Positions 1 to 8,261 are shown, numbered from the stretch's first letter. The stretch: DNA of 64,000 nt from DATKMK01 sp035541895 (GCA_035541895.1 DATKMK010000066.1:1-64000), one strand, 5' to 3'. Numbers and translations: made by a program. Notes: generated from the sequence alone by a model not told the origin.

Positions 1-297
1 GGAGGGCGAGACGGCGAACCAATCCGCGGCGAGCGAATCCCGCTTCCGCCGCGTGCCGATGTACGGCTGCATCGCCGGCCCGTGCGACGCCGCGTAGCGG
101 ATGAAGTCGCCCTCTTCGAGAGTGATCGAGCCGGCCTCGCCCCCGCACAGCTCGGCGGCCTTGGCGAGGATGCCGTGGAGCACCTTGGTCAGGTCACCGG
201 GGTGGGCACTGATCAGCCGCAGCGTCTCGGTCGTCGCCGAGAGCATCGTCTGAGCCAGCCGCGAGTTCGCGGCCGGCCCTTCGTCGTCATGGGACAT
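1..297 (-). CDS. GAF-domain protein, N-terminal part (runs off the left edge)
   Basis: The reading frame is open from an ATG at 297 to the window edge, giving 99 codons with no stop. The protein begins MSHDDEGPAANS. Residues from about 20 contain SATTETLRLISAHPGDLTKV followed by LAKAAELCGGEAGSI and IRYAASHGPAM. This is the usual start of the GAF domains found in bacterial signalling proteins such as histidine kinases, diguanylate cyclases and adenylate cyclases. GAF domains bind small ligands or act as dimerisation modules. The output domain lies outside the window, so the kind of signalling protein is unknown. No strong Shine-Dalgarno sequence precedes the ATG; it is chosen because the helix leading into the GAF fold follows directly. 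Confidence 0.7.
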   Translation of the reverse strand, partial: MSHDDEGPAANSRLAQTMLSATTETLRLISAHPGDLTKVLHGILAKAAELCGGEAGSITLEEGDFIRYAASHGPAMQPYIGTRRKRDSLAADWFAVSPS

Positions 298-462
298 GTG
301 AGGAAGATGAATAGGCCGCGCCGGGGGTGGCGGTCAATCCGCGGCGGTCCCACACAGAATCGGCTTGGTTGGCGCCTCCGGGTTGGAGCGGGGGGATTCG
401 ATTCCCCGGCCCAGCGGGAATTCGTATGCGATCTGAGGTGACTGCTACCTGGAGACACAACG

Positions 463-888
463 CTAGGTCGACTGCTCGGCGAGCAAGCCTTTGCCCGGTA
501 CGTGATTCATCTCGAGCCGGATGCCGTCGGGATCTTCGAACAACACCGAGTAATACCCTGGTGCCCACGAACCGTCTTCCGGCGGGTGGATGATCTTCGC
601 CCCAATCTGCAGCAGGTACTGATAGAGCGCATCGATGTCGCCGCGCTCGCGGGCGCGGAAGCAGAGATGATGCAGGCCGACGCGGAGCTGCACGAACCGC
701 TCCTCCCGGTGTGCGTCATCGGCCCTCATGATGCCCACCGCGGTGCGCCCGCCGACGCAATACAACATGCCGTCGGTGTTGATCACCGGCTTGAGTCCGA
801 GAAAGGTGAGCAGCTTTTCGTAGAACGGCTGGCAGCGTTCGAAGTTGCTGACGGTGAGCATGGCGTGGGCGATGCCGTTGATTTCCAT
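463..888 (-). CDS. VOC family protein (glyoxalase/bleomycin-resistance fold)
   Basis: A 141-residue single-domain protein beginning MEINGIAHAMLTVSNFERC. It shows the vicinal-oxygen-chelate pattern: an opening IAHAMLTV strand with a metal-ligand histidine, a second histidine-rich strand (VGLHHLCFRARE), and the closing PDGIRLEMNHV segment containing the usual metal-binding glutamate. Family members are metal-dependent lyases, isomerases or dioxygenases; the substrate cannot be read from sequence. An in-frame start 17 codons upstream exists, but GGAG lies eight bases before the ATG at 888, which decides the start. It is divergent from the MFS gene at 946, with about 57 bp between them. Confidence 0.85.
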   Translation of the reverse strand: MEINGIAHAMLTVSNFERCQPFYEKLLTFLGLKPVINTDGMLYCVGGRTAVGIMRADDAHREERFVQLRVGLHHLCFRARERGDIDALYQYLLQIGAKIIHPPEDGSWAPGYYSVLFEDPDGIRLEMNHVPGKGLLAEQST

Positions 889-945
889 AGGTCGTCTCCG
901 CGTGTCGCCGGCGAGTATACCGGTGTGCGATCGAGTCACAACACT

Positions 946-2199
946 ATGCGTCTACGATTGTCCGGAATCTCGCCTTGCCTTGGCGCGCGATACCTGCGAC
1001 ACGCGCGCATGCGACGGGACCGTCGTCGGATCGTCATCCTCGCGTATGTGCTGCTGTTCGCCGGCGGCGGCGTGTGGATGCCGTACTTTCCGCTGTATCT
1101 CTCGCATCTCGGTTTCACCGGCTGGCAGGTGGGCATGATCTTCGGCTTGCAGCCGGCGCTGCGATGGACCAGCGCGATCGGGTGGGCGTATGCCGCCGAT
1201 CGCTGGCGCATTCGGCACCAACTGTTGGTGGGTGCGGCGATCGCGGGTGCGCTGTGCTTTCTCGGCTTACTGGTGGTGCGCAGCTTCGCGATGGTGTTGG
1301 CGGTGACCGCGGCGATCGCACTGCTGCACGCGCCGTTGATTCCGATGGTCGACGCGGCGGTGATGGATCATCTCGAGCGCCTCGGCGGCGACTATGGGCG
1401 GCTTCGCATGTGGGGGTCGATCGCCTTCGTCGCGTTTGCCGTGATCGGGGCGCCCCTCGTGCACGCCTTCTCGGTCCAGATCGTTCCGCTCGTGTTGTTG
1501 CTGCCGCTGCCGGCGATGGTGATCGCGCTGGCGCGACTGCCACGCGAGCAACGGGGACACGCCAAACACTTTCGAGCCCCCTGGGCATTGCTGACGCCGC
1601 CGCTGACCGCGTTTCTTGCGAGCGCGTTTTTGATCCAACTCAGTTGCGGGGCGTTCAGCGGATTCTTCGCCCTTCACACGGCCGCGCTGGGGCTTTCGGA
1701 CGCGGTGCCGGGTCTCGCCTGGGGGTGTGCGGTGGCGGCTGAGGTTGCGATTCTCTTCGCCGGCGGCCGCATCCTCGAACGCGTCACGCCGTCGCAGCTC
1801 GTCATCGTGTCGCTGCTGGTCAGCGCAACGCGCTGGGCGATCACGGCGTGGGCTCGCGATCAAACCCTGGTCGTGCTGCTGCAGATGACGCACGCGTTCA
1901 CGTTCGGCGCATTTCATCTCGCCGCGTTGTTGTTGCTTTCGCGCTTGGTGCCGCCCGAGAGCAGCACCGGTGGGCAAGCGCTTTACGGCTTGGTGGCGTT
2001 CGGGATCGGCGGCAGCAGCGGCTTGGCCCTGGCCGGCGCGCTCGTCGATCGCATCGGCACGGCCGGCGTCTTCGGCTTCGAAGCCGGAGTGACGTTGCTC
2101 GGATTGGTTCCAGCACTGTGGTTGCATCGGCTCATGAGGAAGACCGAGATAGCGGTTGCAACCGTTGCAAGACCAAGACGCGTTGCCGCGGGTGGGTAG
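946..2199 (+). CDS. MFS transporter, MFS_1-like (HcaT/LacY-related group)
   Basis: A 417-residue polytopic membrane protein with about twelve hydrophobic segments. The first helix region (GGGVWMPYFPLYLSHLGFTG) resembles the 3-phenylpropionate transporter/nucleoside symporter-like subgroup of the major facilitator superfamily, which are proton-coupled importers. The YGRLRMWGSIAF segment after helix 4 is also typical of that subgroup. The start is uncertain: ATG at 946 or ATG at 1009 are both possible and neither has a clear ribosome-binding site; the 1009 start would leave MRRDRRRIVILAYV just before helix 1. It is convergent with the GFA gene that ends at 2274. The substrate is unknown. Confidence 0.82.
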   Translation: MRLRLSGISPCLGARYLRHARMRRDRRRIVILAYVLLFAGGGVWMPYFPLYLSHLGFTGWQVGMIFGLQPALRWTSAIGWAYAADRWRIRHQLLVGAAIAGALCFLGLLVVRSFAMVLAVTAAIALLHAPLIPMVDAAVMDHLERLGGDYGRLRMWGSIAFVAFAVIGAPLVHAFSVQIVPLVLLLPLPAMVIALARLPREQRGHAKHFRAPWALLTPPLTAFLASAFLIQLSCGAFSGFFALHTAALGLSDAVPGLAWGCAVAAEVAILFAGGRILERVTPSQLVIVSLLVSATRWAITAWARDQTLVVLLQMTHAFTFGAFHLAALLLLSRLVPPESSTGGQALYGLVAFGIGGSSGLALAGALVDRIGTAGVFGFEAGVTLLGLVPALWLHRLMRKTEIAVATVARPRRVAAGG

Positions 2200-2273
2200 C
2201 ACGACGCGCCGGCCTGCTGATCGCGCGAACGCGAAGGCGATCTTGCCGCCGCTGGCGCGTTGCCCGGTGTCAA

Positions 2274-3122
2274 TCACTCCGGCGCGTACTCGGCGTACTG
2301 CGGCAGCGCGTCCGCGATCTCGTACCACAATGCTTTTGAGCCGACGAAAATGTGCGCACGCGGCCGCACGCCCGGTTCTCCGTCGATGCTGCCCATTGGA
2401 ATGACGACGTACGGCCGTTGCGGGCGGGTCCGCGGCATCACAGAACCACACTCACGGCAGAATGTCTGAGTGAACCGCTCGGCCTCAGGCAGCTTGTAGC
2501 TCTCGAGTAGATCCTCACCATGAAGAATGCGGAAGCGTGCGCTGTCGACGAATCCGTTGCTGGCGTGAGCGGCGCTGCGCGCTCGCCGGCAGCGGCTGCA
2601 GTGGCAGTGGTGGATACGATCGATCGTGCCTTCGATGTCATACGCCACCCGTCCGCACAGACAACTCCCTCGTACATAGCCCGTTGCCGCCGGCTCGCGG
2701 ACGGGATCGGGCAGCGCCATCGCATCGATGCCCGGCGGGTACACATCGTAGCGCGGCAGGTCTCCGACGACATCGTACCAACGCGCCTTCGATGCGGCGA
2801 AGATATGAGCGAGCGGGCGTGCACCCGGATCGTCGTCGAGATTGCCGAGCGGGATGACGACAACACCCGGCAGGTGATCCGACGGCACGTTCGATCCGCA
2901 GCGGCGACAAAACGGCCGCGCGCCGCCAGGTGACGACACGTAGCGACGGATCGAGTCCTGGCTGCTCCGCCAACCAAACCCATCCGTCGGCACGACACCG
3001 TGTGTCGCGAATGCGGAGCCGTGGAACTTGCGGCACATCGAGCAGTGGCAGTGCATCACCATGCCGATGTCGCCCGTTACTTCGAATGCCACATCGCCGC
3101 ACAGACACCGTCCGCGTACCAT
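2274..3122 (-). CDS. Double-domain GFA (CENP-V/Gfa-like) zinc protein
   Basis: A 282-residue protein made of two consecutive GFA domains. Each is the length of a normal single-domain family member. Domain 1 has C6/C8, C25/C27/C30 and C72/C75; domain 2 repeats the set at C154/C156, C173/C175/C178 and C222/C225. These are the zinc-binding cysteines of the glutathione-dependent formaldehyde-activating enzyme fold. Family members bind two zinc ions, and many have no proven reaction. Both halves end in a similar AHIF..SKA.WY segment, which indicates an internal gene duplication and fusion. The retained cysteines suggest both copies fold and bind metal. Confidence 0.88.
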   Translation of the reverse strand: MVRGRCLCGDVAFEVTGDIGMVMHCHCSMCRKFHGSAFATHGVVPTDGFGWRSSQDSIRRYVSSPGGARPFCRRCGSNVPSDHLPGVVVIPLGNLDDDPGARPLAHIFAASKARWYDVVGDLPRYDVYPPGIDAMALPDPVREPAATGYVRGSCLCGRVAYDIEGTIDRIHHCHCSRCRRARSAAHASNGFVDSARFRILHGEDLLESYKLPEAERFTQTFCRECGSVMPRTRPQRPYVVIPMGSIDGEPGVRPRAHIFVGSKALWYEIADALPQYAEYAPE

Positions 3123-3244
3123 GAGTCTCCGCTGAGCGCTGGCAATTCTGGCAGAGTCGTCTCGCCGACGCTAGCGAAGGGGCGTGCGTCCCGTCGATCG
3201 TGGAATCTGTTCTCGTACCCAGCCGCCGAAGCCGCGCCGGCTTT

Positions 3245-3928
3245 TCACATCGGGATCGGCGACACGCCGAACGCCCAGCGGTGGCCCCAGAGCGCGACCG
3301 CGAAGAGCGCGACCGCGAGCACGACGCGCCACCATCCGAGTTCGCTCCAGACGAGTTGCTGCCGACCCTCCAGGATGGCTTGGAACGGAATATTCGACGT
3401 GAGCGCCGCGAACACAGTCCAGTCCGCTCCGTGGCGGCGCCGTTTCTTGGCTTCGAGCAGCCGCATGCCGGCGAGCCCGAGCACGGCGACACTGCCGAAA
3501 AGTAGGAGGCTGGCGATGTCGCCGCGGACGATCAAGTGCGCCAGGGCCCAAAGGCTAGCGCCCCAGAGAAACGGATTTCGCGTGACGCGGAGAATGCCGC
3601 GCACGGCGTTTGGATCACTCAAGAGGTTCTCTGCTCCAACCGCTGTCGGGTTGGGTGTCGTCACGCCAATGACCGCCAGAAGGAACGTGACCAGGACGAT
3701 CGGGAAAATCGCAAGCTTCAGTGAGTCCGGCGCAATCCAGAGAATCGCGAGCGGTGCCTGGCGGTACGTCGACACGAGAAAGTAGAACGCGCCGAATGCG
3801 ACAAGCGAGTACAGCCCAAGATAGCCGCGCTCGCCGAGTCGCTTCACCAGCGCATCGCGCAGCCCGGTGCTCGACAGTCCGTAGTGACTGAGAGGTAAGA
3901 ACACCGCGGCGGCGAACAGCGGGAGCAT
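3245..3928 (-). CDS. NnrU family membrane protein
   Basis: A 227-residue integral membrane protein with about six hydrophobic helices. The order of segments (LPLSHYGLSSTGLRDALVKR, GLYSLVAFGAFYFLV, RGILRVTRNPFLWGASLWAL and NIPFQAI) matches the NnrU/isoprenylcysteine-methyltransferase-like family. NnrU was named for its effect on nitrite and nitric-oxide reductase expression or function, and homologues also include 15-cis-zeta-carotene isomerases. No denitrification gene lies in the window, so the name is a family label only. The start ATG at 3928 is 85 bp from the inferred start of the divergent membrane-protein gene at 4014, so the two probably share a promoter region. Confidence 0.85.
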   Translation of the reverse strand: MLPLFAAAVFLPLSHYGLSSTGLRDALVKRLGERGYLGLYSLVAFGAFYFLVSTYRQAPLAILWIAPDSLKLAIFPIVLVTFLLAVIGVTTPNPTAVGAENLLSDPNAVRGILRVTRNPFLWGASLWALAHLIVRGDIASLLLFGSVAVLGLAGMRLLEAKKRRRHGADWTVFAALTSNIPFQAILEGRQQLVWSELGWWRVVLAVALFAVALWGHRWAFGVSPIPM

Positions 3929-4013
3929 GGCGGAATCTTACGCCATTCCCCAGGGAACGGAAGGCGGAGCCCCGCGCCTTGAGTATTCTCGCGCACGGTG
4001 GCACTCACGCGCC

Positions 4014-4808
4014 ATGTTGGAAGACTACACGATCTTCCTTTGGCTGTTGAAGCTGGGAGCGGTGACCAATATCTATTTTCTGCTCACTATGCCTGGGCTC
4101 GGGGTGGGAGGCACGCACGCGCATCTCATTTTCCCCGCGCAAATCCTTTTCTGCGTCTCGGCCTATCGTTGCCTGTTCCCCGTTCGGTACGAGGACAACA
4201 TCGTGTTCCACGCCGTGTTCTCTTCGGTCTTCGCGACGCGTCTGCTCGCCACCTTTGCCGAGGTGGCCTTCATTTATCTGCTTTCTCACGTTGTTCGTCG
4301 GCTCAACGTCAATCAGATCGGTTGGGTGGCCGGCCTATCCTGGCTGATGGTGGTGCAGATCATCATTTGCCAAGGCTTCGTCTGGATCGCCGTGCTGACC
4401 GACTGGTGGGAGTTCTACTTCTACGAAGAGTTCGGTTGGGTGCTCATCTGTGCGGCGAGTGCGATCGCGAGTGCATACCTCTACGTCACCGTCGACACAC
4501 TCGGGCACGAGCGGGTGCTCCTGCAACTGAACCTGCTCTTCGGCGCGGTGTATCTGCCGTGGCAGGTCTTCAACCTCCGGGCCATTCGGGCGAACGCGCG
4601 GCGGAACTATGAGCGAAGCCGAGCCGGTGCGCAGTCGTTCTCGCAGCGGCTGGCCGCCGGCCTAACGCGGTCCATTCGAGTGAAGAATCCGCGGCGCGAT
4701 GCCGCGGCTTGGGGCGGACTCATCGGCCTGAGCTGGATGACAGGCTATTGGGCCACGCTGATTCCGATGTGGGTGTATTACATCGTCGGAGTGCTCGCCA
4801 CGAACTGA
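4014..4808 (+). CDS. Membrane protein of unknown function
   Basis: I do not recognise a family. The predicted 264-residue protein has about six hydrophobic segments: LWLLKLGAVTNIYFLLTMPG, a Leu/Phe-rich helix through residue 60, FATRLLATFAEVAFIYLL, LMVVQIIICQGFVWIAVL, WVLICAASAIASAYLYV and a last pair near the C-terminus. A basic loop (ANARRNYERSR) lies between helices 5 and 6. There is no signal peptide and no cysteine motif. The frame is open further upstream, but that extension is polar and unlike a membrane-protein start, so the ATG at 4014 is preferred. Its divergent pairing with NnrU is the only functional hint. Confidence 0.7.
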   Translation: MLEDYTIFLWLLKLGAVTNIYFLLTMPGLGVGGTHAHLIFPAQILFCVSAYRCLFPVRYEDNIVFHAVFSSVFATRLLATFAEVAFIYLLSHVVRRLNVNQIGWVAGLSWLMVVQIIICQGFVWIAVLTDWWEFYFYEEFGWVLICAASAIASAYLYVTVDTLGHERVLLQLNLLFGAVYLPWQVFNLRAIRANARRNYERSRAGAQSFSQRLAAGLTRSIRVKNPRRDAAAWGGLIGLSWMTGYWATLIPMWVYYIVGVLATN

Positions 4809-4850
4809 CGGTCTGACGAATTCCGACCGGCGACGCGAAGTGGGATGAAC

Positions 4851-5495
4851 TCATGCGACGTGTCGCTTGGGCCGGCGGACAACTCTCACCTTGCCGCTCC
4901 GCCCCCCACCGCAGAAGAAACGGTCGCTGCCATCTGACTCGAGCCCCGAGACGAGCGCTCCGGGCGGCATGTCGACGCGCTCCAGAACTTCTCCAGTTCG
5001 AGGATCGATGCGCCGCAAATCGCTCGCGTCACCTTCCCAGGTGGCGTGCCACAGCTCGCCGTCGACCCAAGTGACCCCGGTGACGAAGCGATTGGACTCG
5101 ATCGTCCGAAGGATCGCACCCGTCTCGGGATCGATTTGATAGATCTTCCGGTCCCGATACTGTCCCACCCAGAGCGTCCCTTCGGCCCAGGTGAGCCCCG
5201 AGTCACCGCCGCCGCCAGGCGCCGGAATCGTCGCGAGCACGCGGCCGGTCTTCGGATCGATCTTCTGAATGCGACCGTCGGCGAGTTGAAACAGGTGTCG
5301 GCCGTCGAAGGTCGTGCCTGCGCGTGCGGCGACAGCGATCGAACGCAGCACCATCCCGCTTGCAAGATCGAAAGCTTGCAGCGTGTCTCCGCCAGCAAAC
5401 CAGACCTGCTGACCGTCATACGTGACGCCATGCACGTGGTTGACGCCAGGAAAGGGTCCAAACTCACGGAGGATCTCAGCGCTGGATCGCCTCAT
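4851..5495 (-). CDS. Beta-propeller protein, YncE/glutamine-cyclotransferase-like
   Basis: A 214-residue protein with repeated blades of about 40 residues: VTYDGQQVWFAGGD.LQAFD, TFDGRHLFQLADGRIQKIDP, TWAEGTLWVGQYRDRKIYQI and TWVDGELWHATWEGDASD. The repeats 'IDP.TG.VL' mark the ends of successive blades. This matches short YncE, glutamine-cyclotransferase-like or virginiamycin-B-lyase-like propellers. There is no signal peptide, so it is probably cytoplasmic. Its start lies nine bases after the stop of the upstream regulator gene (5505-6725), so the two are very likely co-transcribed and translationally coupled. A ligand-sensing or lactonase-like role is possible but not shown. Confidence 0.78.
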   Translation of the reverse strand: MRRSSAEILREFGPFPGVNHVHGVTYDGQQVWFAGGDTLQAFDLASGMVLRSIAVAARAGTTFDGRHLFQLADGRIQKIDPKTGRVLATIPAPGGGGDSGLTWAEGTLWVGQYRDRKIYQIDPETGAILRTIESNRFVTGVTWVDGELWHATWEGDASDLRRIDPRTGEVLERVDMPPGALVSGLESDGSDRFFCGGGRSGKVRVVRRPKRHVA

Positions 5496-5504
5496 GCCAT
5501 CATC

Positions 5505-6725
5505 TTAGTCGATCGGCAGCGGCGAGGGGAGTAACAAGGTCGTCGTGAACCCGGCCACCGGCGGGGCAATCCAACGGCGCGCGCGTCCGCGACCGACCGA
5601 CTGCACTTTGCCTGCGCTGGCAAGCGAGTCGAGCGCCCGCTGCACGGTGCGCTGACTGGCTCCAAGCGCAACCGCCAGGGCTGAACTCGACCACGACTCG
5701 CCGTCGCCGAGCAAAGCCAGAATCCCTTCATGTTCCCCGTCGAGGGGCGGCGCGAGTACGACCACCGCGCGTGCGCGGCGCGGCAGCAGCGCAAAGCCTC
5801 GCTTGGTTGCGGCGACACCGGCCAGTGTCCGCAGCTTCGCGCGGAGCCGCCCGACTTCGACGCGCAACCGCGCGCGATGCGATTCGTCCACGAGCCTCCC
5901 TCCGAATGCCTGCGCGACGAGCGTGTCCCTTGCCACGTCTCCGGGCCACGCTTCGCCCAGCGTGCGTGCGAGCGCGAACAACACCGGGCGCCGAGCGAGC
6001 GAGACGACTGTGCCGGCGTTGCGCACGACATGCCGGCACGCGTCCACGACGAGCGCGCTCGACGCCAGCACCGCTTCGACCTCTTCGAGTCGAAGCAGGC
6101 GCTCCGTTCCGCTCGCAATCAGCCGCGCCGCGGGGGTGCTCAAGACGCGGAAGGTGCTCTCGACCTCGGCCGTCAACGCGGGAATGCGTGCGCGGCGGGC
6201 CGCGCGCCTCGCCCGAGCGAGCGCGGCGCGGGCCGCTTTGGTCCGAAGGCGCCGCGTCGCGATCCCCGCCAGCACCAGCTCGTGGGCGGTCCGCAACGCC
6301 GGCGCAAGGGCCGCGGGCTCGGCCTGCGCGAGCGCATGCTCGGCTTGATCAAGGTGCCCGATCAGGAGGAGGCGCCGGACCTCGATATACCGCGCATGCG
6401 CGGCATTGACCCGGTCGCCGTGCGCCGCGAGCGTTGCGCGCGCCGCCTCGATTGCCTTCGCCGACCAGCCGAGGTCGCGCGACACCAGCGCGATCTCAGC
6501 CTCGGCGACGACGCACCGCGCGTGCGCCACGGCCGCGGTCGGCCCAAAGGCACGCGCGGCTCGTCGCAGCAGGACCTTCGCTCGAGCGAGATCGCCGAGC
6601 TGCGCCAGTGCGATACCTCGCAGCGCGAGCGCCGGCGCGTCGTCGCGTAGCGCCACCCGCTTCAACGCGCCGAGGGGGTCGCCTACGGCGAGTGCATGCG
6701 CTGCGGCCGCGATCTGCGAGTCCAT
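5505..6725 (-). CDS. Transcriptional regulator with TPR-like helices and two winged-helix segments
   Basis: A 406-residue protein. Residues 1 to about 200 are alanine/arginine-rich helical repeats (ALRGIALAQLGDLARAKVLL, RRLLLIGHLDQAEHALAQAE) that look like tetratricopeptide repeats. Around 255-320 is an OmpR/SARP-type winged helix (VAQAFGGRL, SHRARLRVEVGRLRAKLRTL, KRGFALLPR), which usually binds DNA. The last 70 residues hold a second HTH segment (SSSALAVALGASQRTVQRAL followed by SAGKVQSVGRGRARRW). The gene is divergent from DUF899 at 6851 and precedes the beta-propeller gene by nine bases. Control of either neighbour is inferred from position. The architecture is uncommon to my knowledge. 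Confidence 0.72.
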   Translation of the reverse strand: MDSQIAAAAHALAVGDPLGALKRVALRDDAPALALRGIALAQLGDLARAKVLLRRAARAFGPTAAVAHARCVVAEAEIALVSRDLGWSAKAIEAARATLAAHGDRVNAAHARYIEVRRLLLIGHLDQAEHALAQAEPAALAPALRTAHELVLAGIATRRLRTKAARAALARARRAARRARIPALTAEVESTFRVLSTPAARLIASGTERLLRLEEVEAVLASSALVVDACRHVVRNAGTVVSLARRPVLFALARTLGEAWPGDVARDTLVAQAFGGRLVDESHRARLRVEVGRLRAKLRTLAGVAATKRGFALLPRRARAVVVLAPPLDGEHEGILALLGDGESWSSSALAVALGASQRTVQRALDSLASAGKVQSVGRGRARRWIAPPVAGFTTTLLLPSPLPID

Positions 6726-6850
6726 CGGAATCCCGTCACACTTGTAACTCCCACCGTGTCGATCTCTCGCGCTATGTGTATCCCGCGACCATCAACTACC
6801 GAGTCGCAGCGAGAAACGAAATGGACGCTCGATGGAAGGAGAAGTACGCG

Positions 6851-7609
6851 ATGACGAAACATAGGACCGGGACACGCGCGGAGTGGCTGGCAGCGCGGAT
6901 GGATCTGCTCGCGGCCGAGAAGGACCTCACGCGGCGCAGCGACGAGCTGGCGCAGCGGCGGCAGGAGCTGCCGTGGGTGCGGATCGAGAAGGAATATCAA
7001 CTTGAGACCGACGAGGGGAGGGCCTCGCTGAGGGACCTCTTCCGAGGTCGCTCGCAGCTTCTCGTCTACCACTTCATGTTCGGCCCCGACTACGCCGCCG
7101 GCTGCCCGTCCTGTTCGGCGATCGCCGACGGCTTCAACGGGTTCGCGGTGCACCTGGCCAACCATGACGTGATGCTCTGGGCGGTGTCGCGGGCGCCGCT
7201 CGCGAAGCTGCAGGCGTACAAGCGACGGATGGGGTGGACGTTCCCGTGGGCGTCGTCGTCCGGCGGCGACTTCAACACCGACTTCAGCGTCGGGTTCACG
7301 GTGGAGCAACAGCAACGCGACGGTGGCATCGAATACAACTATCGGCATGAGCCGGCCTGGAAAGGCGGAGGTCCGGCATCCACGACCCACGCAGCCATGA
7401 GCGGAACCGATGCCGCCACGTACACGCGCGAGCGGCCGGGGGTGAGCGCCTTCGCGCTCGAGGACGGCGTCGTCTACCACACCTATTCCGCCTATGCGCG
7501 CGGACTGGATGGCCTCTGGGGCATGTACCAGTGGCTCGATCGCGCGCCCAACGGACGCAACGAGACCGGCCCCTGGTGGCGCCGCCACGACGAATACGAC
7601 GAGCGCTGA
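6851..7609 (+). CDS. DUF899 family thioredoxin-like protein
   Basis: A 252-residue cytoplasmic protein of the DUF899 family, a thioredoxin-fold group. Typical features are the RSDELAQRRQELPWVRIEKE opening, the FRGRSQLLVYHFMFGPDY strand, a conserved double cysteine region GCPSCSAIADGFNG, and the closing GLWGMYQWLDRAPNGRNE. The CPSC pair sits where thioredoxins keep CxxC, so a redox role is plausible, but the biochemical activity of the family is not established. ATG at 6851 is preferred over the in-frame ATG at 6821 because AAGGAGAA lies nine bases before it and family members begin MT.H.TGTR.EWLAAR. The next gene follows 46 bp downstream. Confidence 0.9.
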   Translation: MTKHRTGTRAEWLAARMDLLAAEKDLTRRSDELAQRRQELPWVRIEKEYQLETDEGRASLRDLFRGRSQLLVYHFMFGPDYAAGCPSCSAIADGFNGFAVHLANHDVMLWAVSRAPLAKLQAYKRRMGWTFPWASSSGGDFNTDFSVGFTVEQQQRDGGIEYNYRHEPAWKGGGPASTTHAAMSGTDAATYTRERPGVSAFALEDGVVYHTYSAYARGLDGLWGMYQWLDRAPNGRNETGPWWRRHDEYDER

Positions 7610-7655
7610 GCAAGCCGTTGACGACGGACGGCTTCGATGGAGAGAGGAGAAGGCG

Positions 7656-7928
7656 ATGTGTCCTGCGTGTATCGTGACGGCGACGAGTGCCATTGCCGGC
7701 GCGGCGTGGACCGGTGGCCTGACCGCCTTCGCGGCGGGCAAGCTGTGGAGGCGGAAACAGACGAGGGCGATCCGCGCTTCCCCCCTGCTCACCCGCGTCA
7801 GCTCGCGCGCGCGTAGCGGAGCATCACGTTGCCCGATGGGAACGGTTTTGCTTCCAGAAGATCGAGTCTCATGCTCGTCGACACCTCAACAATCAGTGGC
7901 CGGCCGCTGCCCAGGAGAATCGGCCTGA
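7656..7928 (+). CDS. Small MCPAC-type cysteine protein
   Basis: The ORF encodes 90 residues starting MCPACIVTATSAIAGAAWTG. The first 35 residues (CPAC motif, one hydrophobic Ala/Gly helix, then basic KLWRRKQTR) resemble short membrane-associated proteins often seen beside DUF899 or thioredoxin-like genes. An AGGAGAAGG ribosome site precedes the ATG by a few bases. The C-terminal half reads through DNA that on the other strand encodes a DHFR-like remnant (7798-8106). The tail after about residue 40 is therefore probably not native, and the original stop may have been lost by rearrangement. The N-terminal part is more credible than the full length. Confidence 0.55.
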   Translation: MCPACIVTATSAIAGAAWTGGLTAFAAGKLWRRKQTRAIRASPLLTRVSSRARSGASRCPMGTVLLPEDRVSCSSTPQQSVAGRCPGESA

Positions 7929-8106
7929 CGACGAACTGATACTCGTCGATCAAGTCGTGCTGCGTGAGCCGCGACACGATCGAGCCGCTGCCGAAGATGA
8001 TCATGTCCGTCCCGGGTAGGCTCTTCATGGCCTCGATTGCGCGTGGGTCGAAGTCGCTGATGAGCCGTGAGTTTCTCCACGTGTAGTCGCAAGGCGGCAT
8101 TGACAC
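7798..8106 (-). pseudogene. Dihydrofolate reductase/RibD-C family remnant, C-terminal half
   Basis: About 100 codons match the C-terminal half of the DHFR-like RibD C-terminal domain family. The hallmarks are MKSLPGTDMIIFGSGSIVSR (phosphate-binding GSGS loop), LTQHDLIDEYQFVVRPILLG, and GSGRPL. Complete members are near 190 residues; the N-terminal half with the first nucleotide-binding strands is missing. Nothing recognisable is found upstream to 8260. The fragment lies opposite and overlapping the tail of the small MCPAC gene, so deletion or insertion joined two unrelated pieces. It is unlikely to encode an active enzyme. Confidence 0.7.
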
Positions 8107-8240
8107 GACACGCTACGTTCAGATAAATAGGTGCCCACATGGTTACGCGAACTATTCAGAAGTCATCCAAGTGTTTCGAGTATATCGCGCAAAACCCGCG
8201 CCAGCTCGTAGACCTTGCCACGGCCAGGCCAACTCTGAAA

Positions 8241-8257
8241 GGTAACCAGTTATTTAC
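8241..8257. promoter_or_regulatory. Candidate ArsR operator
   Basis: The sequence GGTAACCAGTTATTTAC lies just upstream of the ArsR-family start at 8262. It contains a perfect short dyad, TAAC-CA-GTTA (8243-8252), in a locally AT-richer stretch. A further GGTTAC occurs at 8141-8146. ArsR regulators of SRPBCC operons often bind such dyads over their own promoter. Binding here is inferred from position and symmetry only. Confidence 0.3.
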
Positions 8258-8261
8258 GTGA

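Noticed and set aside
370..415. A tRNA-like T-arm: GGGGG-ATTCGAT-TCCCC
   Set aside because: The loop is shifted by one base from TTCRANY, no matching acceptor stem is found upstream, and no anticodon arm can be drawn on either strand.
3245..3928. A denitrification locus based on NnrU
   Set aside because: No nir, nor or nos gene is nearby, and the family is functionally mixed.
8139..8261. A 40-codon plus-strand frame starting MVTRTIQKSSKCFEYIAQN upstream of ArsR
   Set aside because: No ribosome site, no recognised family, and it covers the likely ArsR promoter and operator.
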